This document shows, piece after piece, positions 1 through 6,952 of a stretch of DNA of 54,096 nt (the first letter of the stretch is position 1; each line of letters starts with the position of its first letter). The translations under genes were made by a program, and so were the position numbers. Origin of the DNA: Deltaproteobacteria bacterium (GTDB lineage Bacteria; Desulfobacterota; BSN033; UBA1163). Below the pieces are notes generated by a model. That model was not told the origin of the DNA and made no database searches. It saw nothing but the letters and a program-made list of their open reading frames with translations. The stretch spans positions 1 to 54,096 of the forward strand of contig JAGVBT010000025.1 of the NCBI GenBank assembly GCA_020059605.1, written 5' to 3'.

Positions 1-62
1 ACATCTCATTGTGACATTGTCCCTACCTTCTACCTATGCCGGAAAATGAATGACAGAACCGC

Positions 63-150
63 ATTTAACAACCGACTCAACCCGACTGGTAATAGCTCGG
101 TTGGCTAAAGGTTAACTTAGTGCCCCAGCGGGTTAGCCGGAGCGTTAAGC
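63..150 (+). repeat. attC site
   Basis: Left core ATTTAAC (63-69) and right core GTTAAGC (144-150). The inner arms beginning AACCGACTCAACCCG and ending CGGGTTAGCCGGAGC are largely complementary. It closes a cassette whose gene lies left of the window, so the array continues upstream. The same subtype recurs at 6050 and 6779. Confidence 0.9.
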
Positions 151-163
151 CTGAGGACACAAC

Positions 164-1129
164 ATGCAGAAGATTCAATCATTGAAGCTTCCTGAGCGAT
201 TACCGGCCCCGGAAGCGATTAAGTCTTGGAAGCAAAATGAACATGATTACGAACCAGAATTCTGGGAATTCCGGTATCAAATATACCGGTATCTCAAGAA
301 CATCGAGAATGGCGCACTGGTGCAGAGGTACCGAGATATCCACAGGAACTTTTGCATTCTGGTCAGGGAGGAACGTGATGTCATTCCAGTAAATAGCTTC
401 TTGAGCTCCTGGTATTGGTACCGAAAGGAGCAGCAAACACGATACGAATTTTTTTTGAGAAATCTCCCTTTGCCTCTGCCGCCTCCATGCCCGAGAGGGA
501 GCTTTGCGGCACCCGTACGTCCCAAAGGACCAAATTCATCCGACATCCTTTTCAGATACGGCGATTCCCAGTTTATGAACCCCTTTGTTAAAAGTGGCGA
601 GATAAGAATAAGTCCCGCTTCTGTATATAAGGACGGCCCAGTATCAGATCCCAGAACGGATGATGAGTTGAACATTCATCGATACCTTCCGGGACAACAC
701 ACGCGGATAACAACGAAAGAAGGGAAGGAAATCCCGATCATCGGTGATGCTCATGAGACATACGCCATTCCCATGAATTACTATACCCTTTGCATGTCGA
801 CTGATTTTGAACCAAAGATATTCGAGGAATTCAGTTACGATTCCTGTGTAATCATCAAAAGCCCAGAACAGTTCGCGGCAAGGTTGGAGGCTTCAACAAA
901 GAGCCTCCTACCCAAATGGTACTTCTATCACAATCCTGTTGAATATTTCGACCCGTATGAGCCCTACAAAAACCAGTACCTTGACCCGGTAATGTGTAAG
1001 GATTTTTGTTTCGCATATCAGATGGAGTACAGATTCATTTGGCACCCCGGGGACCACGGATCTGCAAAGGACTATATCGTTGTGCGGGTAGGATCGCTCG
1101 AAGACATTTGCGAACTGTACATGCGATAG
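164..1129 (+). CDS. cassette protein of unknown function (321 aa)
   Basis: I do not recognise this protein. It is a soluble-looking chain of 321 residues without membrane segments. The N-terminal third (residues about 20-95) is rich in charged and aromatic residues and is followed by a proline-rich linker (about 100-120). The rest has many tyrosines and aspartates (for example ISPASVYKDGPVSDPRTDDE), which recalls small toxin or nucleic-acid-processing domains, but no catalytic motif is clear to me. The start is supported by a GAGGA sequence at 153-157, just after the right core of the preceding attC. It is the only gene of its cassette, closed by the attC at 1136-1199. Confidence 0.75.
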   Translation: MQKIQSLKLPERLPAPEAIKSWKQNEHDYEPEFWEFRYQIYRYLKNIENGALVQRYRDIHRNFCILVREERDVIPVNSFLSSWYWYRKEQQTRYEFFLRNLPLPLPPPCPRGSFAAPVRPKGPNSSDILFRYGDSQFMNPFVKSGEIRISPASVYKDGPVSDPRTDDELNIHRYLPGQHTRITTKEGKEIPIIGDAHETYAIPMNYYTLCMSTDFEPKIFEEFSYDSCVIIKSPEQFAARLEASTKSLLPKWYFYHNPVEYFDPYEPYKNQYLDPVMCKDFCFAYQMEYRFIWHPGDHGSAKDYIVVRVGSLEDICELYMR

Positions 1130-1135
1130 AACCTG

Positions 1136-1199
1136 ACTTAACCAGGGCATGCAGCGGATCGCCGATAAATCCGGCTCCCGCTGATGCCCGATGTTATAC
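1136..1199 (+). repeat. attC site
   Basis: Left core ACTTAAC (1136-1142) and right core GTTATAC (1193-1199). The middle GCAGCGGATC...CCCGCTGATGC is palindromic around an AT-rich loop (GATAAAT). It belongs to a subtype also seen at 9855, 10669, 14587 and, damaged, at 18128. Confidence 0.85.
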
Positions 1200-1213
1200 A
1201 GTACAGGTGAAAT

Positions 1214-2098
1214 ATGGGTTATCAATTGTGGGTATCTCATGTGACAGGATACAGAAGAAAAGGTACAAGATTCTCCGCTCTAAAAGATATTTTTGTAGAT
1301 AATGTAACTGCTAAGACCATTTTTGAACCTTTGCTTTGTTGCCCTGCAAATTCGAGAGCAGAGGATGCAAAAGAAGCTCTGAAAATTCGGGAGTTTGATG
1401 TTGCAGGTGTTAAAGAAACTGAGGCCGGTGATGTTACAGGTTATGTCGTTACCGATGAACTTACAGATGGTGATCTTAGTTTATCTGTGAAAAAGATTGA
1501 TGCTGGACTTCTAATTTCAGACTCAACCCCTATTGCAGAAATCTTCTCTGCTTTAACTAATAGGTATTTTGCTTTTGTTATTTATGGGAACCATATTGCA
1601 GGAATTGTGACGAGAGCCGATATTAATAAGCCTCCGGTGAGAATCTACATTTTTGGCATAATCTCGTTGTTTGAAATGCATTTGAACTTCTGGGTAAAAC
1701 ATTCCTATAGTGATAATAGCTGGGTCGCTATAGTTCCTGAGCAAAGATTAGAAAAAGCAAAAGAGATATACGAGTTAAGGAAAGGGAATAACCAAGATTT
1801 ATCTCTATTGGAATGCTTAGAGCTTTGTGACAAACGGGATATTTTAGCAAAATCCAAAGAATTCAGAGATGAATTTGATATGTCCAGAAATTCTTTCGAT
1901 TCATTTGTGAAGGGTATAGAAAAAATCAGGAACGAGTTAGCACATAGCCAAAATTCAATAATTTCGAATACTGAATGGGCTGAATTCATAAAGATTGTTT
2001 CAGATGCCGAAGTGTTTTTAACTAATTCCGATAATAAAGTTGAGGCTATTGCTTTGAAAGGAAATGATTTTAAGGACATGCTAATCCCAAGTGTATAA
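1214..2098 (+). CDS. CBS-domain protein with C-terminal HEPN-like domain
   Basis: Residues about 25-140 look like a pair of CBS modules, a regulatory fold that binds adenine nucleotides; the segment AGIVTRADINKPP is typical of the end of a CBS unit. The C-terminal half is helical and carries RNELAH at residues 239-244. That matches the R-x4-6-H motif of HEPN domains, many of which are RNases in toxin, abortive-infection and CRISPR systems. A ligand-gated RNase is a reasonable inference, but no activity can be shown from sequence. The gene is AT-richer than its neighbours. A weak AGGTGA precedes the start, and the TAA stop lies within the left core of the next attC (2093-2099). Confidence 0.75.
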   Translation: MGYQLWVSHVTGYRRKGTRFSALKDIFVDNVTAKTIFEPLLCCPANSRAEDAKEALKIREFDVAGVKETEAGDVTGYVVTDELTDGDLSLSVKKIDAGLLISDSTPIAEIFSALTNRYFAFVIYGNHIAGIVTRADINKPPVRIYIFGIISLFEMHLNFWVKHSYSDNSWVAIVPEQRLEKAKEIYELRKGNNQDLSLLECLELCDKRDILAKSKEFRDEFDMSRNSFDSFVKGIEKIRNELAHSQNSIISNTEWAEFIKIVSDAEVFLTNSDNKVEAIALKGNDFKDMLIPSV

Positions 2099-2152
2099 CC
2101 TTTTAGTGCACCGGACGCTCGATACCTCGCGCCGGTGACCAAATCGTTCGCA
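2093..2152 (+). repeat. attC site
   Basis: Left core GTATAAC (2093-2099), containing the stop codon of the CBS-HEPN gene, and right core GTTCGCA (2146-2152). The arms GCACCGG and CCGGTGACC pair. It abuts the first copy of the gene-less mini-cassette. Confidence 0.8.
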
Positions 2153-2317
2153 CCGCTTCGCGGTGCGAACGGCGAGTTGCCCGACTTCGTCAGGCCGCCC
2201 GACTGGCCCGCACCACTTCGCGGCGCGAACCAGTCGTTCGACCTGACTTTTTGCCCCGTCAATCGGGCGGCATGCGCCCATTGCCAGGGCAAAAAGTCGG
2301 TCAACTTGCCGTTATGC
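2146..2317 (+). mobile_element. gene-less mini-cassette, copy A (long attC)
   Basis: This unit starts with the right core of the previous attC (GTTCGCA, 2146), forms a perfect hairpin (GTTCGCACCGC, loop TTC, GCGGTGCGAAC) and runs to a right core GTTATGC at 2311-2317. From TGCGAAC (2164-2170) to 2317 it reads as one long attC: the arms GGCGAGTTGCCCGACTT and AAGTCGGTCAACTTGCC pair, with a second nested hairpin inside. It carries no convincing gene. Near-identical copies lie at 9913-10084 and 12675-12846, next to different genes, so it behaves as an independent cassette. Confidence 0.8.
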
Positions 2318-2328
2318 CGACTAAATTG

Positions 2329-2985
2329 ATGACTATGGAAAATTACACGGCACCCGAGTGGAAAAATTCCGCACTCATTACGATTGACACACAATGCGAC
2401 ACCCTTGACGGTCAGCCATTCGAGATTCCGGGAACGACGGCAATTCTTCCACGAATGAAGTTGCTCCTTGCCGCCTTTCGTTTGTCGGGGCGACCCATTA
2501 TTCACATTGTACGAATCTATCAGGCTGACGGATCGAACGTTGATCTGTGCCGCAAAGAGATTGTCAGAAAGGGCGCTCACTTGGTTCTGGCTGGGTCTTC
2601 TGGGTGCCAGTTGGCATCGGAAATTCTTCCGGAAAAAGGAATACTACTTGACGATGGCCTGGGGCTTTCTCATGGTATCCAAACAATCGGCACTAACGAG
2701 GTGGTGATCTATAAACCGCGCTGGGGCGCGTTTTACAATACGCCTCTGGAGCAGTATCTCCGCAAACAGAATATTTCAACGCTTATATTTTCCGGATGTA
2801 ATTTCCCGAACTGCCCACGCACCTCGATTTACGAGGCAAGCGAAAGAGATTTGCGGGTTGTGCTGGTAGATGATGCTGTCTCTGGTCTTTACGATCAGGG
2901 GCGGATTGAAATGAAAAATATAGGAATTGAATTGTTGTCAACGAGCCAAGTCATTGATGCAGTTAAGCACATTAATAAAGCATAA
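2329..2985 (+). CDS. isochorismatase-family cysteine hydrolase
   Basis: A 218-residue single-domain protein of the isochorismatase-like fold. The expected Asp-Lys-Cys triad is visible: D20 in ITIDTQCD, K129 in VIYKPRWGAF and C162 in FPNCPRTS. The family hydrolyses isochorismate, nicotinamide, amides or related compounds; the substrate cannot be told from the sequence. The start is uncertain, with in-frame ATGs at 2314, 2329 and 2335. The one at 2314 overlaps the right attC core GTTATGC, so I prefer a later one. No strong ribosome-binding site is seen, so expression may depend on readthrough from upstream. It is the sole gene of its cassette. Confidence 0.85.
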   Translation: MTMENYTAPEWKNSALITIDTQCDTLDGQPFEIPGTTAILPRMKLLLAAFRLSGRPIIHIVRIYQADGSNVDLCRKEIVRKGAHLVLAGSSGCQLASEILPEKGILLDDGLGLSHGIQTIGTNEVVIYKPRWGAFYNTPLEQYLRKQNISTLIFSGCNFPNCPRTSIYEASERDLRVVLVDDAVSGLYDQGRIEMKNIGIELLSTSQVIDAVKHINKA

Positions 2986-3042
2986 CATTGCGTTCGAGAG
3001 GGGCGCGCCAAAAGCGGCGCGCCCCTCAACTTTACGTTATGC
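2980..3042 (+). repeat. attC site
   Basis: Left core GCATAAC (2980-2986), overlapping the TAA stop of the hydrolase gene, and right core GTTATGC (3036-3042). The centre GAGGGGCGCGCC...GGCGCGCCCCTC is an almost perfect GC-rich palindrome. Confidence 0.9.
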
Positions 3043-3052
3043 TAGAAATATA

Positions 3053-3081
3053 TTCAATTAATGCCCGGGATAAGATATAAT
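3053..3081 (+). promoter_or_regulatory. putative cassette promoter of the DUF2283 gene pair
   Basis: A perfect -10 box TATAAT (3076-3081) lies 17 bp after a weak -35-like TTCAAT (3053-3058), directly after the attC right core. It would drive the two-gene cassette independently of array readthrough. Confidence 0.5.
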
Positions 3082-3095
3082 ACAAGAAAGTGGAT

Positions 3096-3338
3096 ATGGC
3101 TGAATATAAGTACACCGAGTATTTCGAGAAGGAAGTTCTGAGGAAACGGCCCTATCTGAAAAAAGAGTATTGTGTTAGCGTGATAGAAAGGCCCATTAAG
3201 GTGGAGCCTCAAGAACATTACCGCTTCCGGTTCTGGGATGTAATCCCTGAACTGGAAAGCCGGATACTGCGAGTTATAACTTTGAGTGACAAGAAGACTA
3301 TTCACAATGCCTTTCTCGATAGGAGGTTTAGACCATGA
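3096..3338 (+). CDS. small toxin-like protein paired with DUF2283
   Basis: An 80-residue basic protein starting MAEYKYTEYF; a GTG six bases upstream (3090) is an alternative start. I know similar proteins as conserved, usually unnamed partners of DUF2283 proteins. Its layout (small, basic, containing RILRVITLSDKKTIHNAF) resembles DUF4258 or RelE-like toxins. The stop overlaps the start of the next gene by the sequence ATGA, so the two are translationally coupled. A toxin-antitoxin role is an inference from size, pairing and cassette context. A -10 box TATAAT lies just upstream. Confidence 0.7.
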   Translation: MAEYKYTEYFEKEVLRKRPYLKKEYCVSVIERPIKVEPQEHYRFRFWDVIPELESRILRVITLSDKKTIHNAFLDRRFRP

Positions 3339-3550
3339 AACTAAACTATTATCCGGAGACCGATTCTCTGTATATTGATCTTTCTGAAAAACCCAGCGTG
3401 GAAAGTCGAGAAATTTCCGAAGGTGTTGTGCTTGACTATGATGCTGAGGGTAATCTGGTTGGTATTGATATCGACAATGCCAGCACAAAAGTCCAGCTCA
3501 AAGAGTTAAGCCTCCGGAAACTACCAGCAGAAATAAAGGCAGTGGCATAA
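3335..3550 (+). CDS. DUF2283 protein, putative antitoxin partner
   Basis: A 71-residue protein with the DUF2283 pattern: a beta-rich start with YYPETDSLYIDLSE, then EISEGVVLDYDAEGNLVGIDID. The family is small, acidic and often found beside a small basic protein, as here. The start overlaps the stop of the preceding gene (ATGA at 3335-3338) and GGAGG lies a few bases upstream. The TAA stop lies inside the left attC core at 3545-3551. An antitoxin function is likely by analogy but is not shown by any motif. Confidence 0.8.
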   Translation: MKLNYYPETDSLYIDLSEKPSVESREISEGVVLDYDAEGNLVGIDIDNASTKVQLKELSLRKLPAEIKAVA

Positions 3551-3629
3551 CAAGGGGGTGGAGGCGAGCGTAAATAGCCCTGCTTTATTTTATGGGTGAG
3601 TGCCCGCCGCCTCAACCCTATCGTTCGCA
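3545..3629 (+). repeat. attC site
   Basis: Left core GCATAAC (3545-3551) and right core GTTCGCA (3623-3629). The arms GGAGGCGAGCG and CGCCGCCTC pair around a loop containing TAGCCCTGCTTTATTTTA. Almost the same site recurs at 8434 and a relative at 12595. Confidence 0.9.
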
Positions 3630-3654
3630 GTCAGGGAATAAGAGGAGAGAAATT

Positions 3655-4449
3655 ATGAGTAAGGTACTGTACGAGAAGCGTGGCCGAATCGCCTACATCA
3701 CTCTAAATCGCCCGGAAACTCTCAGCGCGGTGGACGATGAACTGGACGGGGAATTATGGAAAGCATGGGCTGACTTTGGTGCAGACGAAGCCGTGGATGT
3801 CGCCCTTGTAACCGGCGCGGGAAAAGCATTTTGTTCGGGAGCTGACCTCAACACTTGGCTTCCCAAGTGGGAACACGCAAACATGCTTGATATACGCAAG
3901 AACGTTGGACGAGGCTTTGGGGGTGGAATCACGCGAGGCCAACATCGGATCTACAAGCCGATCATCGCAGCGGTGAACGGCGTAGCAGTCGGGGGTGGTT
4001 TGGAGATCGCGCTTGCCTGCGACTTTCGCATAGCCGCTGAAACCGCCCGGTTCGCCTCCTTCGAGACGCGCCGCGGTCTGCACCAAGGCGACGGGGGCAT
4101 CGTGCGGATCGTCGCCATCGCCGGCGTGGCCGTGGCGCTGGACCTCGCTCTGACCGGGCGCATGATCGCCGCAGACGAGGCCTTTCGGTTGGGTCTTGTC
4201 AACCGGGTCGTCCCCGATGATCAGCTGATGGTTACCGCCGAGGAGTTGGCGAACCAAATTCTGCAAAACAGTCAGCAGGCAATACGCTCCGCAAAAGAAA
4301 CCATCCTGGACATCATCGGCCGGAGGCTTGACGACGCCCTGAGGGTCGAAACTCTGAACGCCTACTCCAGTGTTGGAGACTTCTCTGAAGTGAACATGAG
4401 ATTGCAGCATTTCTATGGAAGGAAAAAATCGGAACCCGATCCTACCTAG
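3655..4449 (+). CDS. enoyl-CoA hydratase/isomerase family protein
   Basis: A crotonase-fold protein of 264 residues, the usual family length. Visible family features are AYITLNRPETLSAV near the N-terminus, the first oxyanion-hole segment KAFCSGADL, and the second region AAVNGVAVGGGLEIALACDF. The catalytic glutamate positions of true hydratases (usually E in GGGxE and a later E) are partly kept: GGGLE is present, and the second falls in the RRGLHQGDGG stretch where no Glu is seen. It may therefore be an isomerase or another crotonase-type enzyme. ATG 3655 is preceded by AGAGGAGAG. It is GC-richer than adjacent cassettes, and metabolic cargo like this is common in environmental arrays. Confidence 0.88.
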   Translation: MSKVLYEKRGRIAYITLNRPETLSAVDDELDGELWKAWADFGADEAVDVALVTGAGKAFCSGADLNTWLPKWEHANMLDIRKNVGRGFGGGITRGQHRIYKPIIAAVNGVAVGGGLEIALACDFRIAAETARFASFETRRGLHQGDGGIVRIVAIAGVAVALDLALTGRMIAADEAFRLGLVNRVVPDDQLMVTAEELANQILQNSQQAIRSAKETILDIIGRRLDDALRVETLNAYSSVGDFSEVNMRLQHFYGRKKSEPDPT

Positions 4450-4474
4450 AACGGTCGGCAAGTGCGGGGGAAGC

Positions 4475-4546
4475 TGCGAACAACGGCATGGTTCGGATTG
4501 CCTACACGCTATGCGTTCCGGCAACCGCACATGCCGGGCGTTATGG
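4475..4546 (+). repeat. attC site
   Basis: Left core TGCGAAC (4475-4481) and right core GTTATGG (4540-4546). The arms ACGGCATG and CATGCCG pair, with the inner GGTTCGG and CCGGCAACC also partly pairing. Confidence 0.75.
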
Positions 4547-4579
4547 CATAATGATATTGATCACAGGGGAGGTGTCAGC

Positions 4580-4981
4580 ATGAAAAAGAAATTATTGGGT
4601 TTATTATCACTTATTTTTGCCGCATTCGGTTTGTTCACCACTTTTGCCCTATCCGGTGATGTTCCCATGATGACTAAGGATGAACTCAAAGCGATGCTGG
4701 GAAATCCTGGTTTGGTTATCTTTGATGTTCGTCTTGGCAGCGACTATTTCGCGAGTGATATTAAAATTAAAGGTGCTGAAAGGCCAGAATATGGTACTAA
4801 AAAAATAGTCCCTCCCGAATATTCTGGCAAGACCATAGTTATTTACAGCGGCTCATCGAATGAAGTAATCAGTACCGCGAATGCTCAAATCTTAATAGAA
4901 AAGGGATACACTAAAGTTTATGTCCTCAAGGGAGGCTGGGAAGAATGGCTTAAGGCTGAGTACCCTATACAAAAGAAGTGA
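4580..4981 (+). CDS. exported rhodanese-like protein lacking the catalytic cysteine
   Basis: A 133-residue protein with a clear signal peptide (KKK, hydrophobic stretch, then FALSGD at about residue 26) followed by one rhodanese domain: FDVRLGSDY (about 48-56), the strand TIVIYS and the C-terminal VYVLKGGWEEW. At the position of the active-site cysteine (normally after the strand IVxY) there is Ser90 in YSGSSNE, so sulfur transfer is unlikely. It may be a binding or structural module in the periplasm. ATG 4580 follows AGGGGAGG. No attC separates it from the next two genes, so it probably shares a cassette with them. Confidence 0.82.
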   Translation: MKKKLLGLLSLIFAAFGLFTTFALSGDVPMMTKDELKAMLGNPGLVIFDVRLGSDYFASDIKIKGAERPEYGTKKIVPPEYSGKTIVIYSGSSNEVISTANAQILIEKGYTKVYVLKGGWEEWLKAEYPIQKK

Positions 4982-5030
4982 ATATTGTATTATTAATGTC
5001 AGGCACTAAGTGCAGTTCTTAGGAGGTCCA

Positions 5031-5297
5031 ATGCCAACGATCTCTATGTTTTTCGGAATCATTATTCGGATGTATTTTTCTCCGGGAGAGCACAATCCTC
5101 CTCACATCCACGCATATTATCAGGATTACAAGGCTATTATCGATATCCGTTCTTGTGAGGTTTCGAGCGGGAAGCTACCTCCAAAGCAAACGAAGCTTGT
5201 TTTGGCATGGGCGGAAATTCATAAAGAGGAATTGTTGGCGGATTGGGAATTAGCATCAAAGGGCGAGCTTCCATTTCTGATCGAACCTTTGAAATAG
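5031..5297 (+). CDS. DUF4160 protein
   Basis: An 88-residue DUF4160 protein with the family hallmarks MPTISMFFGIIIRMYF, EHNPPHIHAYYQDYKA and a C-terminal Trp-rich helix (LAWAEIHKEELLADWELA). DUF4160 genes are regularly followed by DUF2442 genes, as here, and the pair is often discussed as a toxin-antitoxin-like module, although the activity is not firmly known to me. ATG 5031 is preceded by a strong AGGAGG (5021-5026). It is only 12 bp upstream of the DUF2442 gene and 49 bp downstream of the rhodanese gene. Confidence 0.88.
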   Translation: MPTISMFFGIIIRMYFSPGEHNPPHIHAYYQDYKAIIDIRSCEVSSGKLPPKQTKLVLAWAEIHKEELLADWELASKGELPFLIEPLK

Positions 5298-5309
5298 AGG
5301 AGGTCAATT

Positions 5310-5600
5310 ATGTATTTTTCAGTCGAGAGCGTAAGACCATTAGAAGGATATAAGTTGCTCATTAAATTTGAAAATGGTGAGGAGAGGGTTTTTGATGTTT
5401 CTCCTTATCTGAACATTGGTAAGTTTGCGGAACTAAGAGACTTGTCCTTGTTTAACTCTGTGACGGTTAAATTTGACACCGTAGAGTGGGGGAATCATTT
5501 AGACATTGATCCAGAGGTTTTATATGAAAAAGGAGTGAAAATTGAAGAGAAGCCCATAACAAGAAGCTCCACGGGACGCAGAAAAGCGTTGCGCCCGTGA
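5310..5600 (+). CDS. DUF2442 protein
   Basis: A 96-residue protein of family DUF2442: VRPLEGYKLLIKFENGEERV followed by FDVSPYL and WGNHLDIDPEVLYEKG are typical. It pairs with the DUF4160 gene upstream and has GAGGAGG before its start. The last 15 or so residues (RSSTGRRKALRP) are encoded by the attC site: the reading frame enters the left core and stops inside the recombination site. The native protein was therefore probably shorter, and the tail depends on which attC follows. Confidence 0.88.
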   Translation: MYFSVESVRPLEGYKLLIKFENGEERVFDVSPYLNIGKFAELRDLSLFNSVTVKFDTVEWGNHLDIDPEVLYEKGVKIEEKPITRSSTGRRKALRP

Positions 5601-5615
5601 GCTTTAACGTTATTC
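5554..5615 (+). repeat. attC site overlapping a coding end
   Basis: Left core CCATAAC (5554-5560) and right core GTTATTC (5609-5615). The arms GCTCCACGGG and CCCGTGAGC pair. The DUF2442 gene ends inside it at 5600. Confidence 0.88.
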
Positions 5616-5638
5616 GCGTAAGAAAGGATAGATGACTA

Positions 5639-6055
5639 ATGAAACCAAGAATTAGCATGATTACTCTCGGTGTTCGCGACTTGGCGGCAGCGATTGACTT
5701 TTACGAAAAGAGGCTTGGGTTTCCTCGAATGGAATCTCCGCCAGAAGTTGCGTTTTTTACGTTGAATGGTACTTGGTTAGGTTTGTATGGGCGCGAAGCC
5801 TTGGCGGAGGATGCTCAAGTGTCGGCTGAAGGACACGGCTTCGAAGCACTTACTTTGGCCCACAATGTCGAATCTGAAAAAGAGGTTGATGAGGTGGTTG
5901 CTCAAGCAGTGGCGGCCGGTGCCACGCTTGTCAAAGAACCCCAGAAGGTATTTTGGGGTGGCTACAGTGGTTACTTCAAGGATCTCGATGGCCACCTTTG
6001 GGAAGTAGCCCACAATCCATTGTTTTGGGTGGGTCCGAAAGATGAAAACGCATAA
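5639..6055 (+). CDS. VOC-family (glyoxalase/bleomycin-resistance fold) protein
   Basis: A 138-residue protein of the vicinal-oxygen-chelate fold with two beta-alpha-beta-beta-beta modules. Visible family features are ITLGVRDLAAAIDFYEKRLG at the N-terminus, WLGLYGREAL in the middle and the closing GYSGYFKDLDGHLWEVAHNP, where the Glu is the usual metal ligand. Members include glyoxalases, antibiotic-binding proteins and dioxygenases; the substrate is not predictable here. ATG 5639 is chosen with AGAAAGGA upstream. It is the single gene of its cassette, and its stop lies in the following attC core. Confidence 0.88.
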   Translation: MKPRISMITLGVRDLAAAIDFYEKRLGFPRMESPPEVAFFTLNGTWLGLYGREALAEDAQVSAEGHGFEALTLAHNVESEKEVDEVVAQAVAAGATLVKEPQKVFWGGYSGYFKDLDGHLWEVAHNPLFWVGPKDENA

Positions 6056-6136
6056 CAATCGCGTCAACTCGGACTGCCCAAAGCTGCGCCGCTTCGCTAT
6101 GCAGCTTTGGGCAGCCGGTTACGCGAAGCGTTAGCC
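6050..6136 (+). repeat. attC site
   Basis: Left core GCATAAC (6050-6056) and right core GTTAGCC (6130-6136). Long paired arms (CGGACTGCCCAAAGCTGC with GCAGCTTTGGGCAGCCGG) form a textbook attC hairpin. Confidence 0.95.
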
Positions 6137-6154
6137 CCCAAGAAAGTAGACAGG

Positions 6155-6784
6155 ATGGAAATGGTCGAGAAACTCATTCAGCGAGTTCAAAAAACACAAC
6201 ATGGTTTTTTGGATATTCAGAAGGCAGCAGATGAAGTATTTACTGGGCACACTGCCCAAGAAAGCTTTCGACTTGCCAATCAACTATACATTTCAGAAAT
6301 ATACCAGGCACGCTCACTGGCAACCTTCATCTTCGGCCGATTAGCAGCCAATTCAAACAAAAGCATCTCGTTTCTGAAGGAGCATGTGAGCAAAGACAAG
6401 GATTGGCGCGTACAAGAGATTCTTGCAAAGGCTTTTGACAGATTTTGTGCAGATGTTGGTTATGAAGACGCTCTTCCTGTTATCAAAGAATGGTTGGCAG
6501 ATCCCAATCCCAATGTACGACGAGCAGTTACAGAGGGGTTGAGAATATGGACAGGACGATCATATTTCCACGACCATCCTGAAGTTGCCATCCAGCTGTT
6601 GAGTCAACTCCGAAACGATGAGAACGAATATGTACGGAAATCAGTCGGAAATGCCTTACGCGACATAAGTAAAAAGCATCAGATTTTGATAGAAAATGAA
6701 TTATTAAAATGGGATATTACAAATAAGCAAATCAAACAAACCTACAAATTGGCAAGTAGGTTTTTGCATAAGACTAAGGGCTAA
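6155..6784 (+). CDS. AlkD-like DNA alkylation repair / HEAT-repeat protein
   Basis: A 209-residue all-helical protein resembling the DNA-alkylation-repair family of AlkD-type glycosylases, which are built from HEAT-like repeats and excise alkylated bases. Repeats are visible as KDWRVQEILAKAFDRFC, DPNPNVRRAVTEGLRIW and DENEYVRKSVGNALRDI, each with the helix-turn-helix spacing and the conserved Trp, Arg and Val positions. It is close to the usual family length of about 210-240. The start at 6155 is preferred because further upstream codons fall inside the attC; ATG 6161 is an alternative. Which base, if any, it repairs is unknown. Sole gene of its cassette. Confidence 0.8.
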   Translation: MEMVEKLIQRVQKTQHGFLDIQKAADEVFTGHTAQESFRLANQLYISEIYQARSLATFIFGRLAANSNKSISFLKEHVSKDKDWRVQEILAKAFDRFCADVGYEDALPVIKEWLADPNPNVRRAVTEGLRIWTGRSYFHDHPEVAIQLLSQLRNDENEYVRKSVGNALRDISKKHQILIENELLKWDITNKQIKQTYKLASRFLHKTKG

Positions 6785-6853
6785 CAACCGCATCAACTCG
6801 GACTGGCAATTCCGCTGCGCTCCATTGCCAGCCGGTTATGCGGAGCGTTAGCG
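6779..6853 (+). repeat. attC site
   Basis: Left core GGCTAAC (6779-6785), overlapping the stop codon of the upstream gene, and right core GTTAGCG (6847-6853). Arms GACTGGCAAT and ATTGCCAGC pair. Same subtype as the sites at 63 and 6050. Confidence 0.93.
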
Positions 6854-6855
6854 CC

Positions 6856-6948
6856 ATGAGCCAGAAAGCCCATTACCTCGACTGCCATGCGGAAGCAGCT
6901 CGCCTCACCCGGGTCGTCGGATCATCTTTAAGCGTGCTGGTGGACTAA
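6856..6948 (+). CDS. possible 30-aa leader peptide
   Basis: A short open frame begins three bases after the attC right core and ends five bases before the next gene. It encodes about 30 residues with no recognisable features (MSQKAHYLDCHAEAARLTR...). No good ribosome-binding site precedes it. It could be a leader or simply chance; I list it because its position exactly fills the gap between attC and gene. Confidence 0.2.
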   Translation: MSQKAHYLDCHAEAARLTRVVGSSLSVLVD

Positions 6949-6952
6949 AGCT

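Noticed and set aside
1705..2580. Long reverse-strand open frame opposite the CBS-HEPN and isochorismatase genes
   Set aside because: Shadow of two well-supported forward genes and of an attC region; crosses their boundary.
3754..4530. Long reverse-strand frame of about 258 codons opposite the enoyl-CoA hydratase gene
   Set aside because: GC-rich coding sequence often gives long antisense frames; the forward frame has clear crotonase motifs.
4982..5030. attC between the rhodanese and DUF4160 genes
   Set aside because: Only 49 bp, with no core pair or complementary arms.
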